Assembly: GCA_002842285.1 (NCBI GenBank)
Contig: PHCJ01000011.1
Span: 1 to 64,000 of the forward strand
Length of the DNA: 64,000 nt
DNA from: Betaproteobacteria bacterium HGW-Betaproteobacteria-22
Lineage (GTDB): Bacteria > Pseudomonadota > Gammaproteobacteria > Burkholderiales > Methylophilaceae
Direction of reading: 5' to 3'
The notes under the pieces were generated by a model. That model was not told the origin of the DNA and searched no databases. It was given only the letters and a program-made list of their open reading frames with translations. Position 1 is the first letter of the stretch; the number at the start of each line of letters is the position of its first letter. Of the stretch, positions 35,321-44,421 are shown in pieces. A program made the translations under genes and the position numbers.

Positions 35321-38300
35321 TTATCGCTTCTGCAAAAACTGCTGGAATAAGTCGGCAGGCACAGGTTTACTGTAATAGTACCCTTGCACTTCATCGCAAC
35401 CCTGCGCTCTTAAAAAAGCAAGCTGCTCTTTTGTTTCCACACCTTCAGCAATCGTCTTGTGTCCCAAACTGCGTGCCATATTAATAATCGCGCTGACTAT
35501 CGCCTTATCTTCAATATCCGTGCTGATGTCACGGACAAAAGACTGGTCAATTTTAAGCTTGTAAATCTTGAATTTTTTGAGATAACTCAAGGATGAATAA
35601 CCAGTGCCAAAATCATCAATTGACATGCGGATTCCCAGTTCATGTAGATTATTCATGATGGCAATCGCCCCTTCAGGGTCATGCATCGCTACACTTTCGG
35701 TAAGCTCTAACTCAAGATACTCAGGGGCCAAACCGGTTTCATTTAAAATACGTGTGACTAAGGCGGGTAAGTCCGGATGGCGAAACTGTATGGCAGATAA
35801 ATTGACCGACATAATCAACGGTTCATGGCCCGCTTCCATCCAAGCCTTGGCTTGACTTACCGCCTGCCTTAACACCCACTCACCTATCGCTAAAATCATG
35901 CCTGAGTCTTCAGCCACAGGAATAAATTCAGCGGGAGAAACAAAGCCCAGTTCAGGATGTCGCCAGCGCAACAAGGCCTCGGCACCTATCAGATGGTTAT
36001 CATCAACAGAAAATTGTGGCTGGTAGTGCAAGGCAAACTGATCCTTATCCTGTGCGTGACGCAATGCGGTGAGCAATTGCAGATTACGTGCGGAGCTTGC
36101 CTGCATTTCTGCCGTAAAAAATCGATAATCATTGCGACCTGCCTGCTTGGCCCGATACATGGCGGTATCAGCTTTTTGCGAAAGTATTTCCAAATTACTG
36201 CCGTCATCAGGATAAAGCGCAATGCCAATCGAGCCGGTTACCGTTAGCTCATAAGGCGCGATATGGTAAGGTTCCGACACCGTGCCTAACAGCTTTTGCG
36301 CCACATTCGAGGCACCGTTTGCATCTGCGTCCGGCAATAACAATATAAACTCATCGCCACCAAGGCGTGATAAGGTGTCTTCTTCTCGCAACAGCGTTTT
36401 TAGTCTGCGTGTCAGCTCCATCAGCAGCAGGTCACCGACACTATGGCCTAAGTTGTCATTAATGTCTTTAAAGTGATCCAGGTCCAAAAAGATAACCGCC
36501 AGGCGCCCTTGTTTGCGCTTCACTAGGCTCAAGGCATAATCAAAATGGTCTTGCAGCATGAGCCTGTTAGGCAGGTCAGTTAGCACATCGTAATGCGCAA
36601 GGTGCTGAATCTGATGCTCCGATTGCTTGCGCTCTGTAATGTCACGGATAAACGCACTAAAAAATATAGTATCACCACGCCTAATCTGTGCAATCGTCAT
36701 TTCAGCGGGGAACTCACTTCCATCCTTACGTAGCGCACTGACCTCTACCCGCTTACCGATCATTTTTGTGTGATGCGTCGTTAATACGCGTTGCAACCCT
36801 TGATGATGCGCCTCTCTATCTCTTTCAGGGACAATAAATTCTGCCAGATCCCGACCTAGCACTTCATCACGCACATAACCGAAAATTTGTACAGCCGCAT
36901 TATTCCACTCCGTCACCATGCCTGTATGGTCTATGCTTACAATCGCATCGAGTGAATTATCCAGCACCAGCCTCGCCCGCTCTTCACTGACTAACAGGGC
37001 TTGTTTCATTTGCTCACGCTCTCGCTCAAGACTAAAGTTATCCAGGGCGAAATCAATATCAGTTGCCATTTCAAGGAGCAGGTTTTTACCTGCGATATCA
37101 AAATAACTCGCATCCTCTGCGTACAAGTTAAGTGTGCCAATCACTTTACCAGCCTGATGCAATGGCAAAGCCGCAGATGCCGCCCAGCCGAACTGCACGC
37201 CAAGTACCTGCCACTTTTCGGTAGCAGGGTCATTTAAAAAATCCAGACACCAGAAAGGCGCATCGTCACGGAACGCAGTGCCGCTGGGGCCTCTGCCATT
37301 TGGAAGTGCGGCATCGACCGAGATGTTGATCATCTCCAGATAATTCAGCCCCTCACCATACGAGGCTACGGGTTTTAATAATTGCGTGGCTTCATCCAAA
37401 TGCCCGATCCAGGCCATTTTCAAACCACCAAAAGTCACTGCGTCACGGCAGATTTTAGGAAAAAGCTCTGCTTCACTTGCCGAGCGCACAATGGCCTGAT
37501 TACATTGACTTAACGCTGCATAAAGCTGGGTGAGTCGATGATTGCTGAGTTCAGCCGCTTTGCGGCTGGTATCGATCTGCAACAGATTAATCTGTGTCTG
37601 CGACAGCCACCCCATCACGCTGTCTTGCATGTCTGCATCCACAGGAATAGGTGATACAAAGTCCCCCCTGCCAATGCGCGCGATATGGGCATGAAGCAGT
37701 TCAGCAGGCGCGCCTAAGGTGTGATGCAAACCGCGATAAGCACGCCATAAGGCATAAGCCAGCAACAACCCTAAAGCAATCACAGAAAAACGCAATATCA
37801 GGGCAAGTTGCTCCTGATAGCGCACAATAGACAACGTGCGAACCTCCATCATATGATTAAACTCAGCGATGGGCTGCATGATATCCGCCTTGGCTTGGTG
37901 ATAGGTGGCGTCATATAACATATGAATTGCCGCCTGCCGCTGCAAAGTAGTCACCGGACCAATCGATTCAATCAGCCGCATTGCAGCTAGCTCTGTTTTA
38001 GTCAACTTGTCGGAGTTGGATTTAGCCTCAGCCAGTTTGGCCAACTCTGCCTCGGTAAAACCAGCCTGCCTCATCAGGTCAAGCAGCGGTATTGCCTGTC
38101 CAAATCCTCGCGGCCTGGCATCGTCAAGCACCAAATCCCAATAGATATCATCATAAGCTTCAGGACGAGGTGCCTTGCCGTCACGGATATCGAGAATTTC
38201 CTGATAATGTTGTTTGTAGCGCGGATTACCAGTGGCTATATAAGTACGCACCATGCGCGTCAGATCATTTGAAGATTGGCGCAACTCATCGGCGAGTGCA

Positions 38301-38446
38301 TGAGATTGAATGCGCATCTCGTTGGCACGGTCAATCTCTTTTTCTGCATAGATATAAACAAAAAACATGCCGCAAAAAGCAATAAGCGCCAGCAGTGCTT
38401 GCCAGAAACTTTTTGAAAGTCTTAATTGCTTTAGCTTAAGTGTCAC
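35321..38446 (-). CDS. Membrane-bound GGDEF-EAL protein with GAF and PAS domains
   Basis: A 1041-residue signalling protein. Order: transmembrane helix (about 12-32), periplasmic helical region with a RMVRTYIATGNPRY motif as in sensory domains (35-215), second helix (about 217-237), GAF (about 310-470), PAS (about 485-600), GGDEF (about 620-780, motif RLGGDEFILLL intact), EAL (about 795-1035, GAEALLRWRHPE and DDFGTGYSSL intact). It could both make and break c-di-GMP; which dominates cannot be told. The start I prefer is GTG 38446, since AGGGG lies five bases upstream; GTG 38452 is nearly on top of it. Cyclic-di-GMP often controls pili. Confidence 0.93.
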   Translation of the reverse strand: MTLKLKQLRLSKSFWQALLALIAFCGMFFVYIYAEKEIDRANEMRIQSHALADELRQSSNDLTRMVRTYIATGNPRYKQHYQEILDIRDGKAPRPEAYDDIYWDLVLDDARPRGFGQAIPLLDLMRQAGFTEAELAKLAEAKSNSDKLTKTELAAMRLIESIGPVTTLQRQAAIHMLYDATYHQAKADIMQPIAEFNHMMEVRTLSIVRYQEQLALILRFSVIALGLLLAYALWRAYRGLHHTLGAPAELLHAHIARIGRGDFVSPIPVDADMQDSVMGWLSQTQINLLQIDTSRKAAELSNHRLTQLYAALSQCNQAIVRSASEAELFPKICRDAVTFGGLKMAWIGHLDEATQLLKPVASYGEGLNYLEMINISVDAALPNGRGPSGTAFRDDAPFWCLDFLNDPATEKWQVLGVQFGWAASAALPLHQAGKVIGTLNLYAEDASYFDIAGKNLLLEMATDIDFALDNFSLEREREQMKQALLVSEERARLVLDNSLDAIVSIDHTGMVTEWNNAAVQIFGYVRDEVLGRDLAEFIVPERDREAHHQGLQRVLTTHHTKMIGKRVEVSALRKDGSEFPAEMTIAQIRRGDTIFFSAFIRDITERKQSEHQIQHLAHYDVLTDLPNRLMLQDHFDYALSLVKRKQGRLAVIFLDLDHFKDINDNLGHSVGDLLLMELTRRLKTLLREEDTLSRLGGDEFILLLPDADANGASNVAQKLLGTVSEPYHIAPYELTVTGSIGIALYPDDGSNLEILSQKADTAMYRAKQAGRNDYRFFTAEMQASSARNLQLLTALRHAQDKDQFALHYQPQFSVDDNHLIGAEALLRWRHPELGFVSPAEFIPVAEDSGMILAIGEWVLRQAVSQAKAWMEAGHEPLIMSVNLSAIQFRHPDLPALVTRILNETGLAPEYLELELTESVAMHDPEGAIAIMNNLHELGIRMSIDDFGTGYSSLSYLKKFKIYKLKIDQSFVRDISTDIEDKAIVSAIINMARSLGHKTIAEGVETKEQLAFLRAQGCDEVQGYYYSKPVPADLFQQFLQKR

Positions 38447-38561
38447 AACCACCCCTGCTGATAAGGTTCAGTTTTGCTCTGTGCGCGTCACAGCACGGTT
38501 AATACAAAATGAATCCTAATCATGATTGATAAACCACGACCATCGTATCTAATGCTTCTAT

Positions 38562-38783
38562 CTAATCAAAGTCATCTGCCTCATGCAACGCCATCTCGCA
38601 AGTAGCGCCTACAGCATCATAACCAGCTTTTTCCAGCTGAATTCGATAAGTGCAGGTTGGCAAGTGCCCTTCCAGCTTACCATTAATAGTGGTTGTCACT
38701 ACCTTGCAGAAAGCGCAACGGTAGCTGTGCGCCTGCCCCTCTATGTTCTCCTGAGGATAATCAATGTAAAAAAGCTTTTTCAT
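38562..38783 (-). CDS. Small conserved-looking protein with a CCHC zinc-binding pattern
   Basis: A 73-residue acidic protein. A C-x2-C-x13-H-x3-C arrangement (CAFC ... GHLPTC, residues about 23-44) looks like a small zinc knuckle. A good ribosome site (GGAGTG) lies before ATG 38783, supporting a real gene. It stands alone between the GGDEF-EAL gene and the EamA transporter. I do not recognise the family, and the metal site is inferred only from the cysteine/histidine spacing. Confidence 0.65.
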   Translation of the reverse strand: MKKLFYIDYPQENIEGQAHSYRCAFCKVVTTTINGKLEGHLPTCTYRIQLEKAGYDAVGATCEMALHEADDFD

Positions 38784-38844
38784 GTTGCACTCCTGACACT
38801 TGCAGTTTCGCCACGCATTTTAAGTTTAACCCAATTTTCCGTAC

Positions 38845-39738
38845 TCATTCTGACATTGTACGTTGTTGCTGAATTGCTGCAATGATTGCAGAGATCACGA
38901 TTAAACCACCACCAATCCATTCATTGATATCCATGATCTCATTAGCTAAATAATAAGCAGCCACCGCAGCGACCACCAGTTCAAATAAAAACAGTACCGA
39001 CGCACGTGTGGCCTCAATATGCGTCACACCATATTGCACAAACAAGGTAGCCGCCATTAACAGCAATGCGATTAGCCCCATAACCAGCCAACTGGTGAAG
39101 CTAAACACGTTTGGTGCAACAAATGGTGCATTTACCACAGGGATAAACACGATCGCTACCACCAGCACCCCCACCCACACGGCAAAAGACTTGGTTAGCA
39201 AGCTTAAATGGTTGGATCTTCGAGTGATGACATTGGTAAGTGAAAAGCCAAAACCCGAAGACAAAGCCAGCCACTCTGCGTTATTCCTGGGCAAAGGCAA
39301 GCCACCCAAGAAGGGGTCATGCAACATGATAAAAGCACCAACCAAAGAGATTGATATCGCCACATAACCAATGCGCTGCGGTTTTTCTTTTAGCCAGAAT
39401 CTGGCTAAAAGCAAGGTCCAAACTGGGGATAAATAAAATAGTAGCATGACCCGCATCACTTCCCCATCAATGATGGCGAGCACATAACTCAAATTTGTCC
39501 AGCCTGCCGCCAAACTCAGCCAAATCACCCCCAAAGGCAGATGTAGCATCCCGCGCCAGTTACGTGCAAATATGATGCTGGCAATAATCAAGGCAATTGC
39601 ATAGGTATAAACACTGGACACCACACCTGAAACGCCTGCCTCTGCCATGATGCGATACGGATACCAGATGACACCCCAACTCGCCGCGCCAAAAAGCAGG
39701 CCAAAAATTGCAAAAGAGTGTTTGTTTTGACTATTCAA
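38845..39738 (-). CDS. EamA/DMT-family transporter
   Basis: A 297-residue integral membrane protein with ten predicted helices in two EamA halves (first half opens FAIFGLLFGAASWGVIWYPYR, second half SLTNVITRRSN...). The family exports or imports metabolites such as amino acids and nucleotides; the substrate is unknown. The start is TTG 39738, 29 bases from the divergent dapC start. Ends before the small zinc-pattern gene. Confidence 0.88.
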   Translation of the reverse strand: MNSQNKHSFAIFGLLFGAASWGVIWYPYRIMAEAGVSGVVSSVYTYAIALIIASIIFARNWRGMLHLPLGVIWLSLAAGWTNLSYVLAIIDGEVMRVMLLFYLSPVWTLLLARFWLKEKPQRIGYVAISISLVGAFIMLHDPFLGGLPLPRNNAEWLALSSGFGFSLTNVITRRSNHLSLLTKSFAVWVGVLVVAIVFIPVVNAPFVAPNVFSFTSWLVMGLIALLLMAATLFVQYGVTHIEATRASVLFLFELVVAAVAAYYLANEIMDINEWIGGGLIVISAIIAAIQQQRTMSE

Positions 39739-39754
39739 TAGAATGCTCGCTCAC

Positions 39755-39760
39755 TATAAT
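39755..39760 (+). promoter_or_regulatory. Candidate -10 element of dapC with almost no leader
   Basis: A perfect TATAAT lies at 39755-39760, seven bases before ATG 39768. Transcription would start at about 39767, giving a leaderless or near-leaderless message; no ribosome site lies before the ATG. A TTGACT at 39727-39732 is too far (22 bases) for a standard -35, so a longer transcript from elsewhere remains possible. Confidence 0.35.
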
Positions 39761-39767
39761 AATACCT

Positions 39768-40958
39768 ATGAACCCAAATTTAAATTTACTGCAGCCCTAC
39801 CCATTTCAACGTTTGCGCGATTTATTCAAAGGCATTACGCCAAACCCTGACTTCAAAGCAATCAACCTATCCATTGGTGAGCCTAAGCACGCAACACCGC
39901 AACTCATTAAAGATGCATTGGTCAACAACTTGGCAGGGCTGGCTAATTATCCCACGACTATCGGTTCAAATGAGCTACGTGAAGCGATTTCCGCCTGGAT
40001 TTCGCGCCGCTACACGATACCGGCACCCAATGCTGAAAGAGCTATTTTGCCGGTAAACGGCAGTCGCGAGGCACTATTTGCTTTTGCACAAGCAGTGATA
40101 GACCAAAGCAAACCTGCGCCGGTAGTGATTTCACCCAATCCGTTTTATCAAATTTACGAAGGTGCCGCACTACTGGCCGGCGCCTCTCCTTATTTCATTA
40201 ACACAATACCGCAAAACAATCATGAAATGGATTTTAGTTCCGTGCCAGCCGATGTATTGGCACGCACCCAGCTAGTGTATGTTTGCAGTCCGGGCAACCC
40301 CTCCGGCAAAGTCATGAGCCTGGCACAGTGGAAAACCATGTTTGAGTTATCAGACAAATACGGCTTTGTAATTGCCGCAGATGAATGCTACTCGGAAATT
40401 TACTTTGATGAAGCACATCCCCCATTGGGTGCATTGCAGGCAGCCCATCAACTTGGCCGTAATTACAAAAACCTGGTGGTATTCAGCTCGCTCTCCAAGC
40501 GCTCCAACGTACCCGGCATGCGCTCAGGCTTTGTGGCGGGCGATGAAAAAATCATTGAAGCATTTACGCTTTACCGCACCTATCACGGCTGCGCCATGAA
40601 TCCTGCGGTGCAGACAGCATCCATTGCAGCATGGAAAGATGAGCAGCACGTGATTGAAAATCGCACGCAATATGCAGCCAAATTCAAAGATGTCACGCCA
40701 TTACTCACTGATACATTTGAAGTCAGTGTGCCGGATGCGGCTTTTTACCTCTGGGCGAAAATAAAACAGGCTAATCTTTCAGATACTGAGCTGGCAACGC
40801 AACTTTATCGCGACTTAAACATTACGGTTTTGCCTGGCAGCTTTCTAGCGCGTGAGGCACATGGCATCAATCCCGGGGAAAACTTTATTCGCATGGCGCT
40901 GGTGGCTTCTTACGATGAATGTATCGAAGCCGCAAATCGCATCCGCCAGAACTATTAA
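39768..40958 (+). CDS. dapC: Succinyldiaminopimelate aminotransferase (DapC)
   Basis: A 396-residue class I/II PLP aminotransferase. The N-terminus NLNLLQPYPFQRLRDLF and KAINLSIGEPKH, the PLP-lysine motif SSLSKRSNVPGMRSGF and FIRMALVAS near the end are those of the proteobacterial DapC group, which makes N-succinyl-LL-2,6-diaminopimelate for lysine and cell wall. The longer frame to 39708 would reach into the divergent transporter gene; I use ATG 39768. Other class I aminotransferases are possible, but the DapC match is good. Confidence 0.88.
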   Translation: MNPNLNLLQPYPFQRLRDLFKGITPNPDFKAINLSIGEPKHATPQLIKDALVNNLAGLANYPTTIGSNELREAISAWISRRYTIPAPNAERAILPVNGSREALFAFAQAVIDQSKPAPVVISPNPFYQIYEGAALLAGASPYFINTIPQNNHEMDFSSVPADVLARTQLVYVCSPGNPSGKVMSLAQWKTMFELSDKYGFVIAADECYSEIYFDEAHPPLGALQAAHQLGRNYKNLVVFSSLSKRSNVPGMRSGFVAGDEKIIEAFTLYRTYHGCAMNPAVQTASIAAWKDEQHVIENRTQYAAKFKDVTPLLTDTFEVSVPDAAFYLWAKIKQANLSDTELATQLYRDLNITVLPGSFLAREAHGINPGENFIRMALVASYDECIEAANRIRQNY

Positions 40959-41244
40959 GGAAGCACGGAATAAGTCTCCATAAACCGTGTTACAGATAAA
41001 ATTTTTTTGATAATTGCCAGGCGTGCGACGCTGGTCGTACTTGACGTACGAAGCCAAATAGCACAAAGCAAGCACACAAATTTATCGCAACCCGCACGGA
41101 ACAAGATTTTGCAAGCGGCCTGCTGCGTCAAGTTCCATGAGGAGCGAGTAAGCATTCGCAGCAAAAACTTTCTTGCATCCCATCTTGCAAAGCGGTTGTC
41201 GCGGTCATGAGGACTTAAGATGTGGCTCCTTATCACCTTAGCCA
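40959..41244. other. Gene-free gap of 286 bases with degenerate palindromic sequence
   Basis: Between the ends of dapC and the oxidoreductase gene (converging). It has short palindromes (TCGTACTTGACGTACGA at 41033-41049) and runs reminiscent of the repeat in the ndk-rlmN gap, but degraded. No gene or clear terminator was found. Confidence 0.4.
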
Positions 41245-42213
41245 TCACAAAGTGATGACGACATTCCCCTTCTTGCGCCCAGTATCGACGTAACGGTGAG
41301 CCTCGGCGATCTGCTCGAACGGATAGCGTCGATCAATCACCGGTTTGAATTTTCCTACTTCAGCTAGCCCCGCGAGAAAATGCAAATCTTCTACGCGCAC
41401 GGTGACTGGCCCGGCAATGACTTTTCTGTTGCTTGTCATCAACACCCATGGCGCTTGAAGCATGTCTGGCAGCCCAGCCAAAACCATAAGCAGGCGTCCG
41501 CCCTTTTTCAACGAAGCTTTGCAGCGGGAGAACGGAGCCGTGCCAACGGTATCGACAATCACATCATAGGTTTCGCCATTTTTGGTGAAGTCTTCCTGCG
41601 TATAGTCGATAACATGACTGGCGCCTAAAGACCTCACCAGTTCCATGTTCGCGCCACTGCACACCCCGGTGACAACTGCCCCGAAATGCTTAGCAAGCTG
41701 TACGTTAGCGGTGCCTACACTTCCAGAAGCACCATTGATGAGTACGCTTTCCCCGCGCTTAAGTTTTCCCCTTCGCAAAAAATCCAGCGCAGTTGTCCCG
41801 CCAAAAGATAGTGCTGCCGCTTCTTCAAAAGTCAGACTGGATGGTTTTGGCACTATAGCCCCGTCTTCGGCCATGCATTTGTATTCGGCATAACAGCCCA
41901 GGGCGGCATCGCTGAATGCAAAAACGGCGTCACCCACCTTGAATTTGCTGACGTCTTTGCCCACCGATTCAATGACTCCCGCCAGCTCCGACCCCAGTAT
42001 GGGTTGCCTTGGTTTTGAAATACCAAATACCAGACGCATGATGAACCTGAAGCCAGCAGGCACATTGAGACTTCGCACCCTACAGTCCCCGGATGTGACC
42101 GTTGCTGCATGTATCTTTATAAGGACTTCATTGTTCTTTGGCGAGGGCTTTTCGACCTCCTGTAGCTGTAGAACATCAGGAGAACCGTATCTTTCATACA
42201 CAATAGCTTTCAA
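41245..42213 (-). CDS. NAD(P)-dependent zinc-independent medium-chain dehydrogenase/quinone oxidoreductase
   Basis: A 322-residue medium-chain dehydrogenase family protein. MKAIVYERYGSPDVLQL start, GSELAGVIESVG (cofactor/substrate region), and the nucleotide-binding turn INGASGSVGTANVQLAK are typical of the quinone oxidoreductase (zeta-crystallin) branch; the catalytic zinc ligands of alcohol dehydrogenases are absent. The start is TTG 42213. Physiological substrate unknown. Stands alone, with nothing notable in the 183-base gap to the secreted protein gene. Confidence 0.85.
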   Translation of the reverse strand: MKAIVYERYGSPDVLQLQEVEKPSPKNNEVLIKIHAATVTSGDCRVRSLNVPAGFRFIMRLVFGISKPRQPILGSELAGVIESVGKDVSKFKVGDAVFAFSDAALGCYAEYKCMAEDGAIVPKPSSLTFEEAAALSFGGTTALDFLRRGKLKRGESVLINGASGSVGTANVQLAKHFGAVVTGVCSGANMELVRSLGASHVIDYTQEDFTKNGETYDVIVDTVGTAPFSRCKASLKKGGRLLMVLAGLPDMLQAPWVLMTSNRKVIAGPVTVRVEDLHFLAGLAEVGKFKPVIDRRYPFEQIAEAHRYVDTGRKKGNVVITL

Positions 42214-42396
42214 GCGTTATCGCCCTCGGTAAGTTGCCTTGACCCGCAAATTGACTTGACGAGTTCTAACGGTATCTACGCTGACTACATTTTAATGGGT
42301 AAGAAACCCTGAACCGGGCGCCATGAGTGGCCTAACGCCATCGTCGCCCCCATTTGTGTTATTTGTCCATATTTTATGCAATAGGAATTGCACGCG

Positions 42397-43065
42397 TTAA
42401 TCAATACTGATATTCTGCGACTGCTCACATTGAGGGTGTTTTCCATAATTTTTGTTGCGTGCCACGTCAACCCAATGCAGGCTCAATGTTGTTTCCTTGC
42501 CCATAGGAACAATCAACACCCCACTTTCACCTGGCTTAGGATTAAGGTGTTTTCCGTAACGTGCGTTTAGCTCCTGATGTAGCTGTTTTCTTTGTGATGG
42601 ACTTTCTAGTCCTTTATAGACGCGGTTGATCGATGTGACTCGCCACACCATATTATCTGCATCATTACTTGGCAAAAGGGATACATGAACATCGGTCTTA
42701 TGACCTCCTTCAGAACTAAAACTCCCCACCAACGCATTTGGGCTACAAGCTATTTTGACGCCCGCCATGTCATCAAGCAAATCGTTGTCAAAGACCCTCA
42801 CTATCAAGTAACTTGGAACACCATCGCGGCTAAAACCTCTGTAAGTTTTGGCTCTGCGCGCCCGTTCATCTTTGCGTATTCTTTCCACCCTCTTTTGCGT
42901 GTAATGTACCGGATGCCAATCGATTGCGCGAAGTTTGTCTAGGCCATCTCCAACACACACTTCCTTGACACAAGGGAAGTCAGAAGCTGCTTGTAGTGGA
43001 TACGATATGAAAATAGCAAATAATACTGCGAGCCTGAAAATTAATCCTTTTAAAATATACGACAT
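42397..43065 (-). CDS. Secreted protein of unknown function
   Basis: A 222-residue protein with a signal peptide (LIFRLAVLFAIFISYPLQAASD, cleavage probably after QAA near residue 27). The rest is hydrophilic with basic patches (RIRKDERARRAKTYRG) and five or so cysteines that could form disulfides in the periplasm. I recognise no domain. It follows the SH3-domain gene by 51 bases on the same strand and may be cotranscribed. Confidence 0.7.
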   Translation of the reverse strand: MSYILKGLIFRLAVLFAIFISYPLQAASDFPCVKEVCVGDGLDKLRAIDWHPVHYTQKRVERIRKDERARRAKTYRGFSRDGVPSYLIVRVFDNDLLDDMAGVKIACSPNALVGSFSSEGGHKTDVHVSLLPSNDADNMVWRVTSINRVYKGLESPSQRKQLHQELNARYGKHLNPKPGESGVLIVPMGKETTLSLHWVDVARNKNYGKHPQCEQSQNISID

Positions 43066-43116
43066 TATCTATCCTATTCTCTAAAACTTATTAAAGTTAA
43101 AGTGAAAGCTTGCTTA

Positions 43117-43515
43117 TTAGTTCTTTTTTACAAGAATTTTATCTACCCAACCTTCTCCTTTATCTGTTGCCACACGGAAAAAACCATTCACTTCCTCGCC
43201 TGTGTATACCATTTCATCCGATTTTGAAATACGCATGAGTACCGAAGATTTTTTATTCGCCTCTTTAAATATTGCCAAATTCGTTATTTTGCTAAAAATC
43301 ACATCGCCTGCCTGTGGTTCACCACCAGATTGCTGAGGTTGCGCACTTGAGTTTTGTCCTACACCCACAGCCTTACTTAACTCTTGCGCCTCTTGCGCTG
43401 CACCGCTGACTTCTCTAACCGTGCCACGTAGCTCTCGCAATGCATCCCACACGCCTTCAGCATAAACACTTTGGCTGGAAAGCAACACCAATAAACAAAA
43501 CCATGATTTCTTCAT
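43117..43515 (-). CDS. Secreted SH3-domain (SH3b) protein
   Basis: A 132-residue protein. Signal peptide MKKSWFCLLVLLSSQSVYA; then an alanine/glutamine-rich helical linker and, from about residue 70, a bacterial SH3-like fold (LAIFKEANKKSSVLMRISKSDEMVYTGEEVNGFFRVATDKGEGWV). Such domains bind cell-wall peptide or regulate partners in the periplasm. I start at ATG 43515, which has GGAG six bases upstream; ATG 43530 overlaps this ribosome site. Function unknown. Confidence 0.75.
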   Translation of the reverse strand: MKKSWFCLLVLLSSQSVYAEGVWDALRELRGTVREVSGAAQEAQELSKAVGVGQNSSAQPQQSGGEPQAGDVIFSKITNLAIFKEANKKSSVLMRISKSDEMVYTGEEVNGFFRVATDKGEGWVDKILVKKN

Positions 43516-43761
43516 TTTTAACTCCTTCATTGAATGTAAAGACTTTTAATTACGTAACAGAACGGTTTAAACCTGATCTGGTAACAAAGAATTTGTAACG
43601 TAAGCCACTTCAGGTTGACCCAACTCAATTCTTATCAACCTCTCGTCTTACCTCGTTTAATTTGTGTTTGAATTATGCAAGAATACCCACTAACAAAACA
43701 CCCAACCTTAGTAGGGTGCATGCTTTGCTTACACCTTGATATGATTTAATGAACTACTACA

Positions 43762-44421
43762 TTGAATAAAAACGTGAGTGCAACTAAAACAGCAATAGTG
43801 TTAGACGATCATCCACTCGTTGCGCGTGGAATTGCTAATTTTTTGCAGTCACACTGCAACTTTTCTACTGTAAAAACCGTTTTCAGCGCAAATGACTTTT
43901 GGAGCGCATTATGCGATGGTGAGCCGCCCAATCTAGTGCTGTTAGATTTTTGGTTGCCTGATGGCATGGCATTGGCCTTACTGGAACCATTGAAATCCAA
44001 ACATCCAACTATACCTGTGCTAGTGATCAGTGCTGATGACGACTTTATAGTGCAACAAAAAGTACAGGCTGCAGGCGCACAAGGTTTCATCAATAAACAG
44101 GCTACTCCTGATATCTTTATGCTGGCCGTGAGCAGCTTATTGAAAAATAAAACATGGTTTAAAAAGTCCATCTATTCCCAAGCACCGAAAGAGCTGACCG
44201 TCACCGCACACGAGCTTGGTCTAACGGCCAGACAAGGTGAAGTCTTAGCTTTGATATTATTAGGCCTGCCAAACAAACGTATTGCTCAAACTTTGTCACT
44301 CTCGGAACAAACCGTTAAAGAGCATGTGAGTGGAATACTCAGTAGATTGGGCGTTGGCAATCGCATTGAGGCAATTACTAAATTGCGGGGAAAGGAGCTT
44401 CTGCCGAAGTCATATGAGTAA
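43762..44421 (+). CDS. LuxR/NarL-family response regulator
   Basis: A 219-residue two-component regulator. The receiver domain has the acid pair in VLDDHPLVARG, the phosphoryl-accepting aspartate in LVLLDFWLPDG (Asp62) and the lysine in FINKQA; the C-terminal LuxR helix-turn-helix is LTARQGEVLALILLGLPNKRIAQTLSLSEQTVKEHVSGIL. It binds DNA when phosphorylated. The start is uncertain (TTG 43762 or GTG 43774). It overlaps the histidine kinase gene by eight bases and is surely its partner. Confidence 0.92.
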   Translation: MNKNVSATKTAIVLDDHPLVARGIANFLQSHCNFSTVKTVFSANDFWSALCDGEPPNLVLLDFWLPDGMALALLEPLKSKHPTIPVLVISADDDFIVQQKVQAAGAQGFINKQATPDIFMLAVSSLLKNKTWFKKSIYSQAPKELTVTAHELGLTARQGEVLALILLGLPNKRIAQTLSLSEQTVKEHVSGILSRLGVGNRIEAITKLRGKELLPKSYE

